A stretch of 64,000 nucleotides of DNA from Homalodisca vitripennis (GCF_021130785.1 NC_060208.1:52553501-52617500), one strand, 5' to 3'; positions 25,215 to 35,853 are shown, counted from the stretch's first letter. Notes: generated from the letters alone by a model not told the origin. Numbers and translations are program-made.

Positions 25215-26165
25215 TGTAGTAGTATAGAGTAATTACTCACAGAAATTTAAGAGTAATAGACCATGAGTATATTGATTAAACATTGAAGTACTACACCTCG
25301 AAGGAGAAATGTGTTATTCAGACCTTTGCTTTCACTCGTCGACAAAAAAAACAATAACACGAATTAACATCAAATTAGTAATCACCGATTAAGAGTAAAT
25401 TAGTGATAAATTATGTTTTAAATTGCTAACTATGACAAATTGCAGGAAAACTGTATCCCTCGTTTGAAGAATACATAATTATTCAAGGAATGATCATGAA
25501 TAAAATATTGTACTCCTATGCCTTTAGTCATAATCAGCCGAAATTCTGTAATGCTATCCCACAGCAACTATAACTATTGTTGAGATGTTACGGAATTAAA
25601 CTAAGTCTATGTAGTAACGAGGTATTACAGGGCTACATCCAGCGTAATTAATCGCTTTAATATTATATCGCACAACACAAGTACGCTTTTAGTGTGTTAA
25701 TTTATAATTTATATATTCCACCATTACACAAGCAGTAATTAATAACTTATAGAGTACATCAATATGGCAAGAATATTTACTTACTCTCATTTTACGCAGG
25801 TGTACTTAACTAACTTCAAGAGATTGCATCACTACATCACGCGTGACTAATTATTGAGAGTTACAGCAATATGTCACTAGTAATTAGTCACCAGAAAATT
25901 ATAGCAATATGTCATGAGCACATGAGGACATTACAGTACTAAATCACTTATAATTAACTGCTGAGTTAATGTATACATGTACGCCATGAATGTAGTCACT
26001 GAGGTATTAAAGCACTATCCCATCTAATTTGGAAATTAAAGCACTGCATAAGGATTAATTAATCACTAAGACAGTACACCACTACGTCAAGAGTAAACAG
26101 CTGTTTTACGTTGAGAATAATAAATCACTAACATATTATAAAGGACTACTCTGTTGTAACTAATT

Positions 26166-26197
<32 letters not shown>

Positions 26198-26620
26198 TTA
26201 TTTAATGATTTATATATATATTTATTTATTTCTTTATATATCTATATATACTTACATATATAAGTACACTGTCATGAACAATACTGATAGCTAGACTACT
26301 GAAGCACCATCTAGGTAGAAATAAATCACAATGGTATTATAGGACTACGTCCACTAAGAACCTGCAGAACTATGCTAAAAGTAGTTATCTTTAAGTATTA
26401 CTATCCTAAAAGTAATTAACCACTGAGATATTAGAGCACCTTTTGTTGTTCTTGAAGGATATTACAGCCATTATTATAAGACATTAATCGCTAAATACCA
26501 TTAATAGTACTTCATGAGTATTTCTAAGATTGTGCAATACTATACCACGAGTATTTAATCATTGGTATAATACGCATAGCATTTATAGTTGGTTGCAATT
26601 TTAAAGAAGTACCCGAGAGC
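25215..26620 (+). repeat. Cryptic, highly diverged minisatellite, period about 31-39 bp
   Basis: Variants of taattaatcactgag, followed by gtattacagcactac and atcatgag, recur through the whole interval. Anchors of the taatta type fall at about 25230, 25268, 25644, 25733, 25848, 25881, 25951, 26025 and 26056, with spacings of roughly 31-39 bp where units are adjacent. A loose consensus is TAATTAATCACTGAG + GTATTACAGCACTACATCATGAG. A CA microsatellite and TATA-rich stretch interrupt it at 26166-26260. Unit copies are perhaps 60-75% alike, so this is old. Confidence 0.65.
26166..26197. repeat. (CA)n microsatellite
   Basis: About 15 CA dinucleotides inside the degenerate minisatellite. Confidence 0.95.
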
Positions 26621-28011
26621 GTACGCAGGTTGTTTAATGTATTATGGTATTTATCTAACGTAAATGTTATTTTATGTCATGTCATGTAATTGTACAATAA
26701 ACAATTTCATTCAGTACAGGTTCTTGCGGAATACTAAGTTCTATGTCTTATCTACAGGCCAATTAGTTCAAAGTAGTCACGATTGGCACCTCAAATTTTA
26801 CAGGAAAGTTTAAAAAGGGAAAATTACCTTATTTTATACGTATATTCAAATTACGTAGTTGACATTTTAACATTTGTTTGCTATTTTCGAATATGATGTT
26901 TAACTTTAACATTTCTTAGGCTTTGGAAACACTTATTTATCCATTCGATTTTGGAATACGATTCTAAAAATTGTTATTCTTGAAATGTTTTATTTACTTA
27001 ACCGTTTAGCCGCGTGAAGCGCTGACAGTTTTCTAAATAAATTTCAATGTTGACCTCTATATTGAAAAATTGGTTACCGGAGTAAAATATTTAACTACGT
27101 AATTGCAATAAGTATAATAAATACAATTAAGTTCCCAATTTAAATTTTTCTATAACGCTAATATTTTTTGAGATCTGAATGATAATATTAAATGTACAAT
27201 GGAATTTTGTACTTAATGCATATCTTGTGCATATCTTGAGACGCACTTAAAAGCATTTTTCACTCAAATCTCAGGGTTCCGCTCAAATTGCCTCAGTAGG
27301 CTTTTCATACTTACATATGTATATATTTTCTTGATCTGAACTAAAGCAAGCTCATGTATGGCATCATAAATATCTTGGACCGGAAGTAAATTACAATGGC
27401 TATAAGTGAACACATTTTAACCGAAGAAGACTTCTTAGCCTTCGTATGTACTTTCTTAATCGGAGCATCAACACAAAATCTGCTATTGAATACGAAAATA
27501 AAGGAATTAAATCCTAAAATTGGGGGTAAATTTCAAGGCCCGGAAGTATCAACAAGCGAAGCTCAATCCGGGCATCGAAAATGCATTCTAGCTAGGAATT
27601 TTCATACCAAGCAACATCTAAAATATGAGCCAATCGCATTTCCGCTTAATATCTGAAGTTTTCAATTATGAACACTGATCTAATATGTCTGATTTCGTTG
27701 TAAAAGTATACAGAGTCCCATATTTTAAAACATCATACAGTGCGTTAAATAAAAAGCTAAGGATTTCGACTTTAGGAGTTTTCTACAAATTGTTAATGAT
27801 GTTAATGATTGCTTATGATGTTCCTTTTTCTAACAGAAAAGTTCATGCGAAGCCTCCATTAACTTCCTGCTATTTATGATCCTAATAGACGTGTATTATT
27901 AAATCAATAAGAACAATCTCACAGAAAAAGTAAAGAAACAGAGTAAATCATAATTGTAACGAGTACTATTACTTATGTTACTTTACCAAGATTACGTTTT
28001 GTTGTTGTTCA
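26621..28011. other. Intron sequence without recognised features
   Basis: AT-rich. Open frames at 27396-27656 (86 codons) and 27685-27879 have no domain I recognise and are not supported as genes. Confidence 0.4.
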
Positions 28012-28213
28012 AGTGATTTATTCATAGAAAATAAACAATCTTCTCTGAAAGTAAATGACGACGTCAAGAGCAAACATCGACTGACACTCTGTTTGCTCTC
28101 AGAAGTAGCTGAAGACAACAAGGGAATTGCTAATGTACTAAAGCGGAGCCAATCCATTAGTAAATGGTTCAGTTGTTACACTACACTTATTATTATTGAA
28201 CTTCATAATAAGT
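28012..28213 (+). repeat. Unclassified dispersed repeat with a 10-bp hairpin, copy 2
   Basis: Second copy of the repeat at 9350-9527. It retains the AGAGCAAACA / TGTTTGCTCT stem and the caagggaattgctaatgta block. It carries a short extra segment near its left edge. Confidence 0.65.
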
Positions 28214-28381
28214 ACTTATTTGCTAAGTACAAATAGGCTAGAAGTGTTTGGTTATTACAACAGTCCTTATTTGATGCCATTATATTATTAATTTATCAAC
28301 CATGCGTATCAAATCAACTAACTGTAACCCGCGGCTTTACTCATTTTATGACCGCTAAGCGTGATTCTTGATGTATTCTTA

Positions 28382-29246
28382 TGAAACCGTACATCGCCGC
28401 TCGCACACCCACAGCAAACCATCAGGGAAGCGCGCGCCCATGGTGGCGAACGGGATGCCGATCAAAACAAAACTAGGTAAAAAAAGAACACCGTGGTCAG
28501 TATACTCCAGGTTCATTTACTAAGAACACCGCATAGGCCTATCCAGTCAAAAATAAATAAATATATATATACTATAAATAAAAAAAATAAAAAGTGCCTG
28601 CAGTAGTATACCTCAAACAATCCTCGTCAGGTGCACCTGCATACAAAAATTAGAAACACCATAATTTTGAAACAAGAAATGCCAATTCCACCCGGTATCC
28701 TTCGGCTAAGGGCGGGCTCCTAATGAAATCCAAGAAATAACTAAATAATATCTAAAACTAACTTAAAATTAAATAACAAAATATAAACTATATATATGGC
28801 AACAATAACAATAACAAATAAATAAAGAACATAAGCAGGGTATCACAGAAGACTAGAAGCAGGGTGCCGACTAGAAGAAATTTCCATCATGGTGGCCCTC
28901 CTTCAGCAGAGCGCAAAAGCGAAGGTTCTCTGCGACCCACGCATGATGGAGAGATGACAGGAGGAAACAATTCATCTCTTGGACCTCATCAGTGAGGGGC
29001 CGTAAACTTAGCCGCACATGTCAGAAGGAAAACAGCTCAGCAAAACTAACAAAAACACTTAATTAAACAAAATTTTAAGCTGGAGCTACTCCTAACTTGT
29101 ACACCACGGCTCGGAGTCCTTTGCCACTCTACCGGAAAAGCCAAACGCCTTCAAATGGTCAGTGGCCTCTGCAGCCAATAAACCACACACACATACACTA
29201 TATAAAACACACATGAGCCGGGAGATATAGGTATTGAACCGGCTCA
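28382..29246 (-). repeat. 3' LTR of the Gypsy-type element
   Basis: 865 bp, collinear with the 5' LTR along its full length, including the TATATA run and the GC-rich CGCGCGCCC-type block near its downstream end. Confidence 0.92.
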
Positions 29247-29265
29247 GACTCCCCCCCCCAAAAGG
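29247..29265 (-). other. Polypurine tract for plus-strand priming
   Basis: Immediately upstream of the 3' LTR the minus strand has AAAAGG-type purines and a run of nine G followed by AGTC, the expected position for plus-strand priming. Confidence 0.7.
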
Positions 29266-29512
29266 AGGAACTCCCCTCTGTTAATTTCTTCAAAATGAAG
29301 AACCAAACGAAATGCCTCTCCCCCCAATGGTTGAAGAATTTATAAACCGGAAACCCTGAAGTCTGCAGAAGGTAAAACCAAGAAAAAATCCAGTTTGGAG
29401 GCAAGAAATCCCTCCAAGAGTTGCGTGGGTACAAAGAAGAAAACAGGAACCTTGATCAGGAAGAAGGAGCAGAGGTGATCAGGCCTCTGGACCTAAAACC
29501 CTCCCGCACAGA

Positions 29513-29944
29513 CTAAAGAGAAATCACGGATGACTCCGGCAAGGCTTCAGATGGGATATGTGCGCCTTCCTGAAAAATCTTCCCGGACTGAGGATCTCCC
29601 AGTCGGGCAGTCACCGGAGTCAGAAACTTCAAGATGCGGTGGGGACCAGTCCACCTGTAGCAAAGTTTAGCAGCTCTTTTATCCACAGCCGAACTGACTG
29701 GGTGAGCCTTGCAGTAAACTAGATCCCCCACCTGGAAGGGATTGGCAATACGACCTCGGTTGTACTTCCTCCTTACTAAACTCCCTAGCCCGAATGAGAT
29801 TCCGCCTGGCTGCCTCCCAAGTGGCTTTCACATTGGGAGTACCAGGAGGTGGCAGAAGATCGCTAATTTTCCAAAGGTTCGCCAAAGGGTTTGTTTGGCG
29901 GAAAGCCAAATAATAATAACTCGAAAGATACCGCCTTGTGACTT
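29513..29944 (-). pseudogene. Integrase C-terminal region of the Gypsy-type element
   Basis: The frame at 29679-29948 reads TWEAARRNLIRAREFSKEE, like the linker after the integrase core. The frame at 29513-29731 reads MGDLVYCKAHPVSSAVDKRA then AAKLCYRWTGPHRILKFLTP, a GPY/F-type module (here GPHRIL) that ends Ty3/Gypsy integrases. The zinc-binding HHCC and catalytic DDE parts are missing through the internal deletion. A frameshift separates the two pieces. Confidence 0.75.
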
Positions 29945-30290
29945 TCATGCTGGGTCCGTATTAAAAGGCAAATTGGATTCCAAGGTACACAAAAGGCAGT
30001 GAGAGGTCGAGACTCGTGTTTTTTAGAGAATCTGATGATATGCCTGATTAAGATCAAAAATGGAGAAATACTTGGCCTTACCAAACCAGTCGAAAAGCAG
30101 AATGCAAATCGGGGAGAGGCACGGAGTCAATTTCTATCTGAGCATTGAGCTTTCGACAATCCAGGACCAATCTGGACTTCCCATTAGGTTTCGGCACTAG
30201 AAACGCTGGACTGGAAAAATTTGAGCAAGACGGCTCGATTACCCCACTCTTAAGTAAATCATCAATCAATATTTCTCAGAATTTCCATCA
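29945..30290 (-). pseudogene. Reverse transcriptase N-terminal blocks of the Gypsy-type element, truncated
   Basis: At 30078-30269 the frame reads IDDLLKSGVIEPSCSNFSSP then FLVPKPNGKSRLVLDCRKLN, the fingers blocks of Ty3/Gypsy RT. One frame over it continues KYFSIFDLNQAYHQIL (palm block with the first catalytic Asp, normally DL..AYhQI) and then SRPLTAFCVPWN. The sequence stops resembling RT there. The YxDD block, thumb and RNase H are absent and the next recognisable protein is the integrase tail. I infer a deletion of about 2-2.5 kb with its junction near 29945-29980. Confidence 0.8.
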
Positions 30291-30431
30291 AGGCGGAGCA
30301 AGCTTATATGGAATGGGAACGTAACAGGACGGGTGTCTGGTAAGACGAATCTCGTATTCCAAGAGATTGGTCGTGCCCAGTTTTGTCAGTTAGGACTTCA
30401 GGAAAACTGGAACAAATCTGCCTTATGTCCC

Positions 30432-30870
30432 TCATCCCTCTTTCGGCGTAAGATGTCCTAGTTGGTCAGGAGGAGTCAAGCTCTTATCTTCCATCTCTAA
30501 GGCAGCAGTCCCACGAGACTCGACATCTGAAAAGGGAACGAGCACCCGCCTGGCGAAAGCAAAGAAAACATGACTGGAGGCCAAATCCAAAATCATGCCA
30601 GTTTTTCCGATAAAATCTGCTCCCAAGATGAAAGGAAAAGTCAGGTCCTTAGCCACCAAAAAGCTCCAATCCCAAGAGAAATAATTAATTTTGATGTGAA
30701 TCTGGGCACTACAGATAATAGGTAAAGGTGTGCGTGAAGCAGTCCAGCAGATAAGTGAACTAGGCTCAACCTGCCGTGTTAGCCCAGAGGATTTTAGATC
30801 TTCAAAAAACGACTAAGAAATCAGGCTGCGTGCTGACCCAGAATCAACCAGGCCTTCTGCACCACATTCC
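30432..30870 (-). pseudogene. Aspartic protease of the Gypsy-type element
   Basis: The minus strand at 30837-30845 encodes DSG within GLVDSGSARSLIS, the catalytic Asp motif of retroviral-type proteases (DSG in place of the commoner DTG). A TAG stop (30813-30815) follows shortly. Downstream, FPFILGADFIGKTGMILD supplies the conserved ILG-[AS]-D flap-side block. Spacing between the two motifs is normal for the roughly 100-residue domain. The enzyme would cut the Gag-Pol polyprotein. The early stop and a change of frame break it here. Confidence 0.75.
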
Positions 30871-31030
30871 CCACAAGTACATCCAGTCCAGTTGTGGGCA
30901 GGTTGAGCGGGCAGCCCTTACTCCCTGCGCAGCCAGAGCAGCAACCTCCCCTCTCGGCCAACGATGATAACTGTCCCCAAGTCTATTTCTTTCTGTTTTC
31001 TTTCTGTTCTGCATTAAACCAGCTACCCTT

Positions 31031-32401
31031 TTAACCATCAAAATCAGGTACATATATTTGCCCCTCAAAATTACCTTTACGGCACGAGTCGGGCTTACTC
31101 GTCCGCAAGCTTACTAGTTTTTTTTTATTAAGTGGACAAAACGGTCTAATATGTCCCACTTGCTTGCAGCCATAACAGGTAGGAGGCTGCCTACGGGAAG
31201 GAGCAGCTGCTGGCTCAGACTGCACCGGAGCATGGACCGTCCCCGGAGGCAAGTGAGGAAGATGCCTCGACATGGCCTCCCTTTGATCATCCGCATCCTG
31301 AACCCCTCTAGAGATGATGGAGAGGCGGTCCAAATCCGCAAAAGATGCGGGACGGCTACAAAAAAATCAAACGGGAGCGTTCTTCAGGTTTAATGCCCTC
31401 CAAAATAAGGCTTACCAACTCCGTTTTCGCTCAAGCTCAAGCGCAACACCCGGGCTACATCCCGTATCTCCCCGACAAAATGGCTCAACGTCTCGTCTGG
31501 TGCCTGAGACGGTAAACGCGTTCCACCCCCGCAAGCGCTCCCTAACCCGAGCAGGTACAAAGAACTCCAAGATCTCGGCGTGGAACTGGTCAAGAGGTGG
31601 CACCTCTCTTAAGGCAGTCTAGAAGGCGATCAAAAAGCGGCCTTAAGGAAAACTGCGCTAAAATCTGCATAAGCATGGCATCTGTCATACCAGGAAATTC
31701 TCTTAGCTTAAAAACTTCCAGAAGGAAATGGATAAGTAAATTAGTGTCAAGAGCCCATCAACTCTGGGGAAGTGTTGTAAAACACTCCCCAAAGGATGGG
31801 GCAGTTTGCCAAAGCTAGAAAAGGAAGGCACAACTATAGATGATGCCTCACCAGCCGCTTCAGGAGGGCCACTACCCATCGGAGACATAGTAACTCTGGG
31901 AGGCTCGAAAGAAAGAGCCGGTAGGATGGTTAGCAAAAGTAATGGTAGTGGGAACCTCCGTTGGAGTGACAGCGGTAAATAGTATCCCCCTTCTTCTCTT
32001 TCACCGAGCGCACCTCACTCAAACCATCTAAGGCTTGTTTTAATTTGTTACTGGCCGAAAAAGCCCAACTTTTAATATCAGAGTTTAAACTAGGAGCTGA
32101 CATAAGTAAAACTATTCTGTCACGCCAATGTAAAAGCTGAGAGGCCAATCTAGCCTTAGCTGACCCGACATGGGAAGTGACTCAAAATTAATATCGTCTT
32201 CTAATTCCTCCATTCGGGTTTTACAAAACTCAAATTCTGTGTTAATTTGGAACTCTGCATTCCAGCTGCGGTCCAACGCTATACAAGCCCGTAATTGAGC
32301 TCTTAATGCCCTCACATCTCCCTCGGGCTTCTGTCCTCTCGCCAGGACCTCAAAAACCAACTCGGCTTGCGTAGATGTTCAGGCACCAGGGAAAACGCCA
32401 T
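31031..32401 (-). pseudogene. gag of the Gypsy-type element, frameshifted
   Basis: The likely start is the ATG at 32399-32401 (MAFSLVPEHLRK), about 470 bp inside the 5' LTR. Collinear pieces in different frames follow: an acidic helical N-terminus ending near 32114, a region with WRDRIVLLMSAPSLNSDIKS, a capsid-like stretch with DETLSHFVGEIRDVARVLRL (31390-31593), and a C-terminal part from 31333 carrying a zinc knuckle. The knuckle, CYGCKQVGHIRPFC at about 31136-31177, fits C-x2-C-x4-H-x4-C and binds the RNA genome during packaging. At least five frame breaks interrupt the gene. Given the indel-rich LTR differences, some may be assembly errors. Gag normally forms the cytoplasmic virus-like particle. 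Confidence 0.8.
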
Positions 32402-32859
32402 ACCAAACAATTAAGACAAATAAATACCACAATAAACAACAAAGCGTACGCAACAATTACTTAGTAACCTAAGTGGACTCAACTCACAAAAGCTTACACT
32501 GACGAGGTCCAAGTGAAGAACTTAATAACCGCTACCTAATAGAAGGATACCCTGCAAATATACACTAACCACAACCTACAAACACAGAAGCAATAAATAT
32601 AACAAAACAACACATTGATAGGGGAGAAGTAGAGTACAGTTAGATAAATTTAGCGGTTAAGCAATTTAGAGTCCCTTGCTCCCTGCAAAGGTAAGTCTGC
32701 AGGAAGCAAGACACTAAACCAATTCCACCCGGTATCCTGTGCTAGGGCGAGCTCCTAATGAAAAAAAAAATTGTGTACTCTAACCTCCCCTACCTAACAC
32801 TAACCTACACCAACAAACAAAACCAGAACTGAGAGACAGCTGAGAGAGCAGCTAACCAC
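32402..32859 (-). other. Untranslated leader of the Gypsy-type element with an LTR-like insert
   Basis: Lies between the primer site and gag. At about 32715-32765 it repeats part of the LTR: aattccacccggtatcc followed by gagctcctaatga matches the LTR near 28684-28725 (and 33180-33225) with small changes. Confidence 0.6.
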
Positions 32860-32871
32860 GCTCTGCTACCA
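32860..32871 (-). other. Primer binding site, initiator-Met tRNA type
   Basis: One base after the 5' LTR the minus strand reads TGGTAGCAGAGC. It is complementary to GCTCTGCTACCA, the 3' end of insect initiator methionine tRNA as I recall it. Complementarity is lost after these 12 bases. Confidence 0.7.
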
Positions 32872-32872
32872 T

Positions 32873-33748
32873 TGAAACCGTACATCGCCGCTCGCACACC
32901 CACAGCAAACCATCAGGGAAGCGCGCGCCCGATGGTGGCGAACGGGATGCCGGATCAAAACAAAACTAGGTAAAAAAAGAACACCGTGGTCAGTATACTC
33001 AGGTTCATTTACTAAGACACCGCATAGGCCTATCCAGTCAAAAATAAATAAATATATATATATATACTATAAATAAAAAAAAATAAAAAAGTGCCTGCAG
33101 TAGTATACCTCAAACAATCCTCGTCAGGTGCAACCTGCATACAAAAATTAGAAACGCCATAATTTGAAACAAGAAATGCCAATCTCCACCCGTATCCTTC
33201 GGCTAAGGGCGGGCTCCTAATGAAATCCAAGAAATAACTAAATAATATCTAAAACTAACTTAAAATTAAATAACAAAATATAAACTATATATATGGCAAC
33301 AATAACAATAACAAATAAATAAAGAACATAAGCAGGGTAATCACAGAAGACTAGAAGCTGGGTGCCGACTAGAAGAAATTCCATCATGGTGGCCCTCCTT
33401 CAGCAGAGCGCAAAAGTGAAGGTTCTCTGCGACCACGCATGATGGGAGATGATGACAGGAAGGAAACAATTCATCTCTTGGACCTCATCAGTGAGGGGCC
33501 GTAAACTTAGCCGCACATGTCAGAAGGAAAAACAGCTCAGCAAAACTAACAAAAACACTTAATTAAACAAAATTTTAAGCTGGAGCTACTCCTAACTTGT
33601 ACACCACGGCTCGGAGTCTTTGCCACTCTACCGGAAAAGCCAAACGCCCTTCAAATGGTCAGTGGCCTCTGCAGCCAATAAACCACACACACATACACTA
33701 TATAAAAAACACACATGAGCCGGGAGATATAGGTATTGAACCGGCTCA
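32873..33748 (-). repeat. 5' LTR of the Gypsy-type element
   Basis: 876 bp. On the minus strand it starts TGAGCCGGTTCAATACC and ends CGGTTTCA. Compared with the 3' LTR it differs by roughly sixteen single- or double-base indels and only about four substitutions. Confidence 0.92.
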
Positions 33749-33752
33749 CTTA

Positions 33753-33895
33753 CATTAACCGTTTACTAGGATCCGCTAATTATATATTGATGAGACCTCA
33801 TAAAATCTGATGTTGCACATTGAGAACTCTGATTAGGAAGCTTTATATTAGTGATAGCCATTTTAAGAAATCCACATCATCATGATCATTTCATT
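33753..33895. other. Intron sequence beside the LTR element
   Basis: Resumes the sequence interrupted at 28381; nothing recognised. Confidence 0.4.
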
Positions 33896-34913
33896 CTATT
33901 GGTATTGGATCTTCGAATACAACAGAGCCATCACTATAACTTGTGTAGCTTGAGAGGTCCCGCAACGAATGTCTGAGATGAGTGCTAATAACCAGAATAT
34001 AGCACCTCCACCACACCATGTACTATATGTACCAAGCTGTGAATTCTCTATCTCAATTTGGAAGCCATTGGATATCACAACTTGTTTATAAGAAAACTGG
34101 AGGTCAGTGATGGTCTCTAGAAAATACGTTACCATAGGAATAAATAAATCTCCACTTCAGTCTCTCTTGGAATCACAGAAAAAAAACTATATAAAATAAT
34201 ACAAGTCTCTCCTGTTTACTGGGTCTCGTTATTTGGATAAACCCATATATTTCTGCATACACCCTAAACTTATAAGGTCTGCACCAAGCATGATATTAGG
34301 CACATTTTTTACCATAATTCTACCCAAGATCAGTTATAGCTATTGGAGGAACATCTACCTTAGGACTTTTTCCTTTTCACTCACAGGGGCCGGCAGCCAC
34401 CCTTCAAATCGAACATATGTTTACGGTTAGTCCATAGGTAAATAAAATCACTCACTTGGGGGAATCTTAATAACTGTATAACTTAATAACTTTTCATCAT
34501 CAGTGATCCAGATCTGGAAACCTTGTCTTCCTTTCACTTGTACGATAAGGTCGATCATCCTCACTATAACTACGAAATATGTCACGCAGTTCTAATGTCC
34601 ATAATCGAAATGTGGTAGTAAACATTTGTGGCTACTGTAATCCTATTTTATACGTAATATTCTGTATTTCTGTGGTATCTATACATGTCATTAATTTTAT
34701 ATACGTTAAGTTAATAGTATATGGATTTTCACATTTCAAATATTCAGAAAAATAGTCGAGTTTAAGTATTTTCTTAGTATCATTTATACACTCACGTAAC
34801 GTTAGTATTAGAATATTAGAATTATTTTTAATGCACCTATGATCTGTATGGTCTTCTTGCCATCTGACATTAAAATTATAGTAGTACACTAATAAAAGAG
34901 ACATTTGAAGCAT
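33896..34913 (-). pseudogene. Exon-like fragments of an unidentified protein, nested antisense in the channel intron
   Basis: Three minus-strand pieces look coding. (1) 34632-34913 is a 93-codon frame with a hydrophobic start (MLQMSLLLVYYYNFNV) and several Cys and N-glycosylation-like sites. (2) About 34456-34588 reads NCVTYFVVIVRMIDLIVQ, KGRQGFQIWITDDEK and LLSYTVIKIPP, ending at a good donor, GTGAGT. (3) 33896-34135 reads MVTYFLETITDLQFSYKQ then SNGFQIEIENSQLGTYST and ends in a stop. Pieces 2 and 3 share VTYF, then 17-18 residues, then GFQI, suggesting duplicated exons. A further short frame at 34385-34430 also ends at GTGAGT. I cannot join them in phase and recognise no family. It may be a real gene, a decayed one, or a transposon piece. 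Confidence 0.3.
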
Positions 34914-35514
34914 TTTGTTCAGACAACTTTTAAAAGTAGGTTTATATTAATATGTATTTTCCATCCTGACAAATACACATGTGATATATTTATTCCATCA
35001 AAAAGTGTCCAACAAAGTTAATTATAATTCGTACAACAGTTATTAAAAGAACGTCAAATCTATAATCTGATTAATTTGCTTTAAGTTATTATCCTCCAAG
35101 AAGTTCATCCGGTCCCAATCTGGAATGAAAGTTAGAAATCTTCCTATAACTTGGAACTAAGTGCAACAAAACCTCATCAGTAACTTCAAGGGGAGTTGCT
35201 TTGTTTCAAATCCCCTTCTTACGTAAGATTTATATGAATATAACCGTGTCCGAATGTGCGAAACACATGGGGTTGGTCGAAGTAATGAATAATCGGTATT
35301 GCAAAGCTAATTAATTGTGGCAAATAAAATTTAAAGCATTACTTTAAAATGTTAAATAAGAATCTAGCCTATACTTAGCAAAGTTGCTGCCAAAATAGAG
35401 TACTAATGAACTTAAATGATATTTTGGTGGTTGAGCCTGGTAGTTTCAATGTTCTTTGGAATTTTCCCTACGAATTAAATCAATTAATACAACTTTATAA
35501 TGACTTCCCATCAC
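34914..35514. other. Intron sequence without recognised features
   Basis: AT-rich; nothing recognised. Confidence 0.4.
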
Positions 35515-35797
35515 GTTGATGTCGACTCACATACTGCGGCACGGCGTCAGCATCTTGGCTCGACATTTCAGCTATAGTCACAAAAAAGGAGATTAAAATT
35601 AAAGCTGGAGAAGAATCATTCTACTCGAAGTTGAAGTACTAGAAATTGATTTCAAAGTTGAACAAGAACTCGCATAAAACGAAACCTCGACGGTATCCAT
35701 TTATCGAGACAACTTACAGTCACAACAACGTAGCCTCGTCAGGACATCACCACAACTTATATCTGTATTAATCTGGCATATAAAACATCATCAGGTA
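35515..35797 (+). other. GC-richer island ending in a strong splice-donor-like site
   Basis: Contains several CpGs (gcggcacggcgtcagcatc) in AT-rich surroundings, and ends catcatcag followed by GTAAGT (donor at 35798), a consensus donor. A short frame IKAGEESFYSKLKY ends in a stop. It could be a noncoding first exon, a regulatory element or a transposon remnant. Confidence 0.25.
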
Positions 35798-35853
35798 AGT
35801 AACTTTACTGTTAACTTTGTATTACATTAAAAATTGTAGTCTCGCATGAAAGG

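Larger units (their letters stand above)
28382..33748 (-). mobile_element. Ty3/Gypsy-type LTR retrotransposon, internally deleted
   Basis: Two direct repeats of 865 and 876 bp enclose an internal region of about 3.6 kb, all read on the minus strand. The element begins TG and ends CA and is flanked by a 4-bp duplication, CTTA (28378-28381 and 33749-33752), the size usual for Gypsy elements. In transcription order it shows 5' LTR, tRNA primer site, gag with a CCHC knuckle, protease, the first reverse-transcriptase blocks, the integrase C-terminus, a polypurine tract and 3' LTR. Most of RT, RNase H and the integrase catalytic core are missing, so the copy cannot move on its own. High LTR identity indicates a young insertion. 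It landed beside a tacccgcggctt motif (28326-28338) of another repeat. Confidence 0.92.

Noticed and set aside
25215..26620. CRISPR-like array of short repeats
   Set aside because: The units are contiguous and diverged, without identical repeats and unique spacers, and the DNA is from an animal.
27396..27879. Two successive open frames of 86 and 64 codons
   Set aside because: No domain, no splice signals joining them, and base composition like the surrounding intron.
29742..31818. Plus-strand open frames across the LTR retrotransposon
   Set aside because: Antisense shadows of the minus-strand gag and pol sequence.
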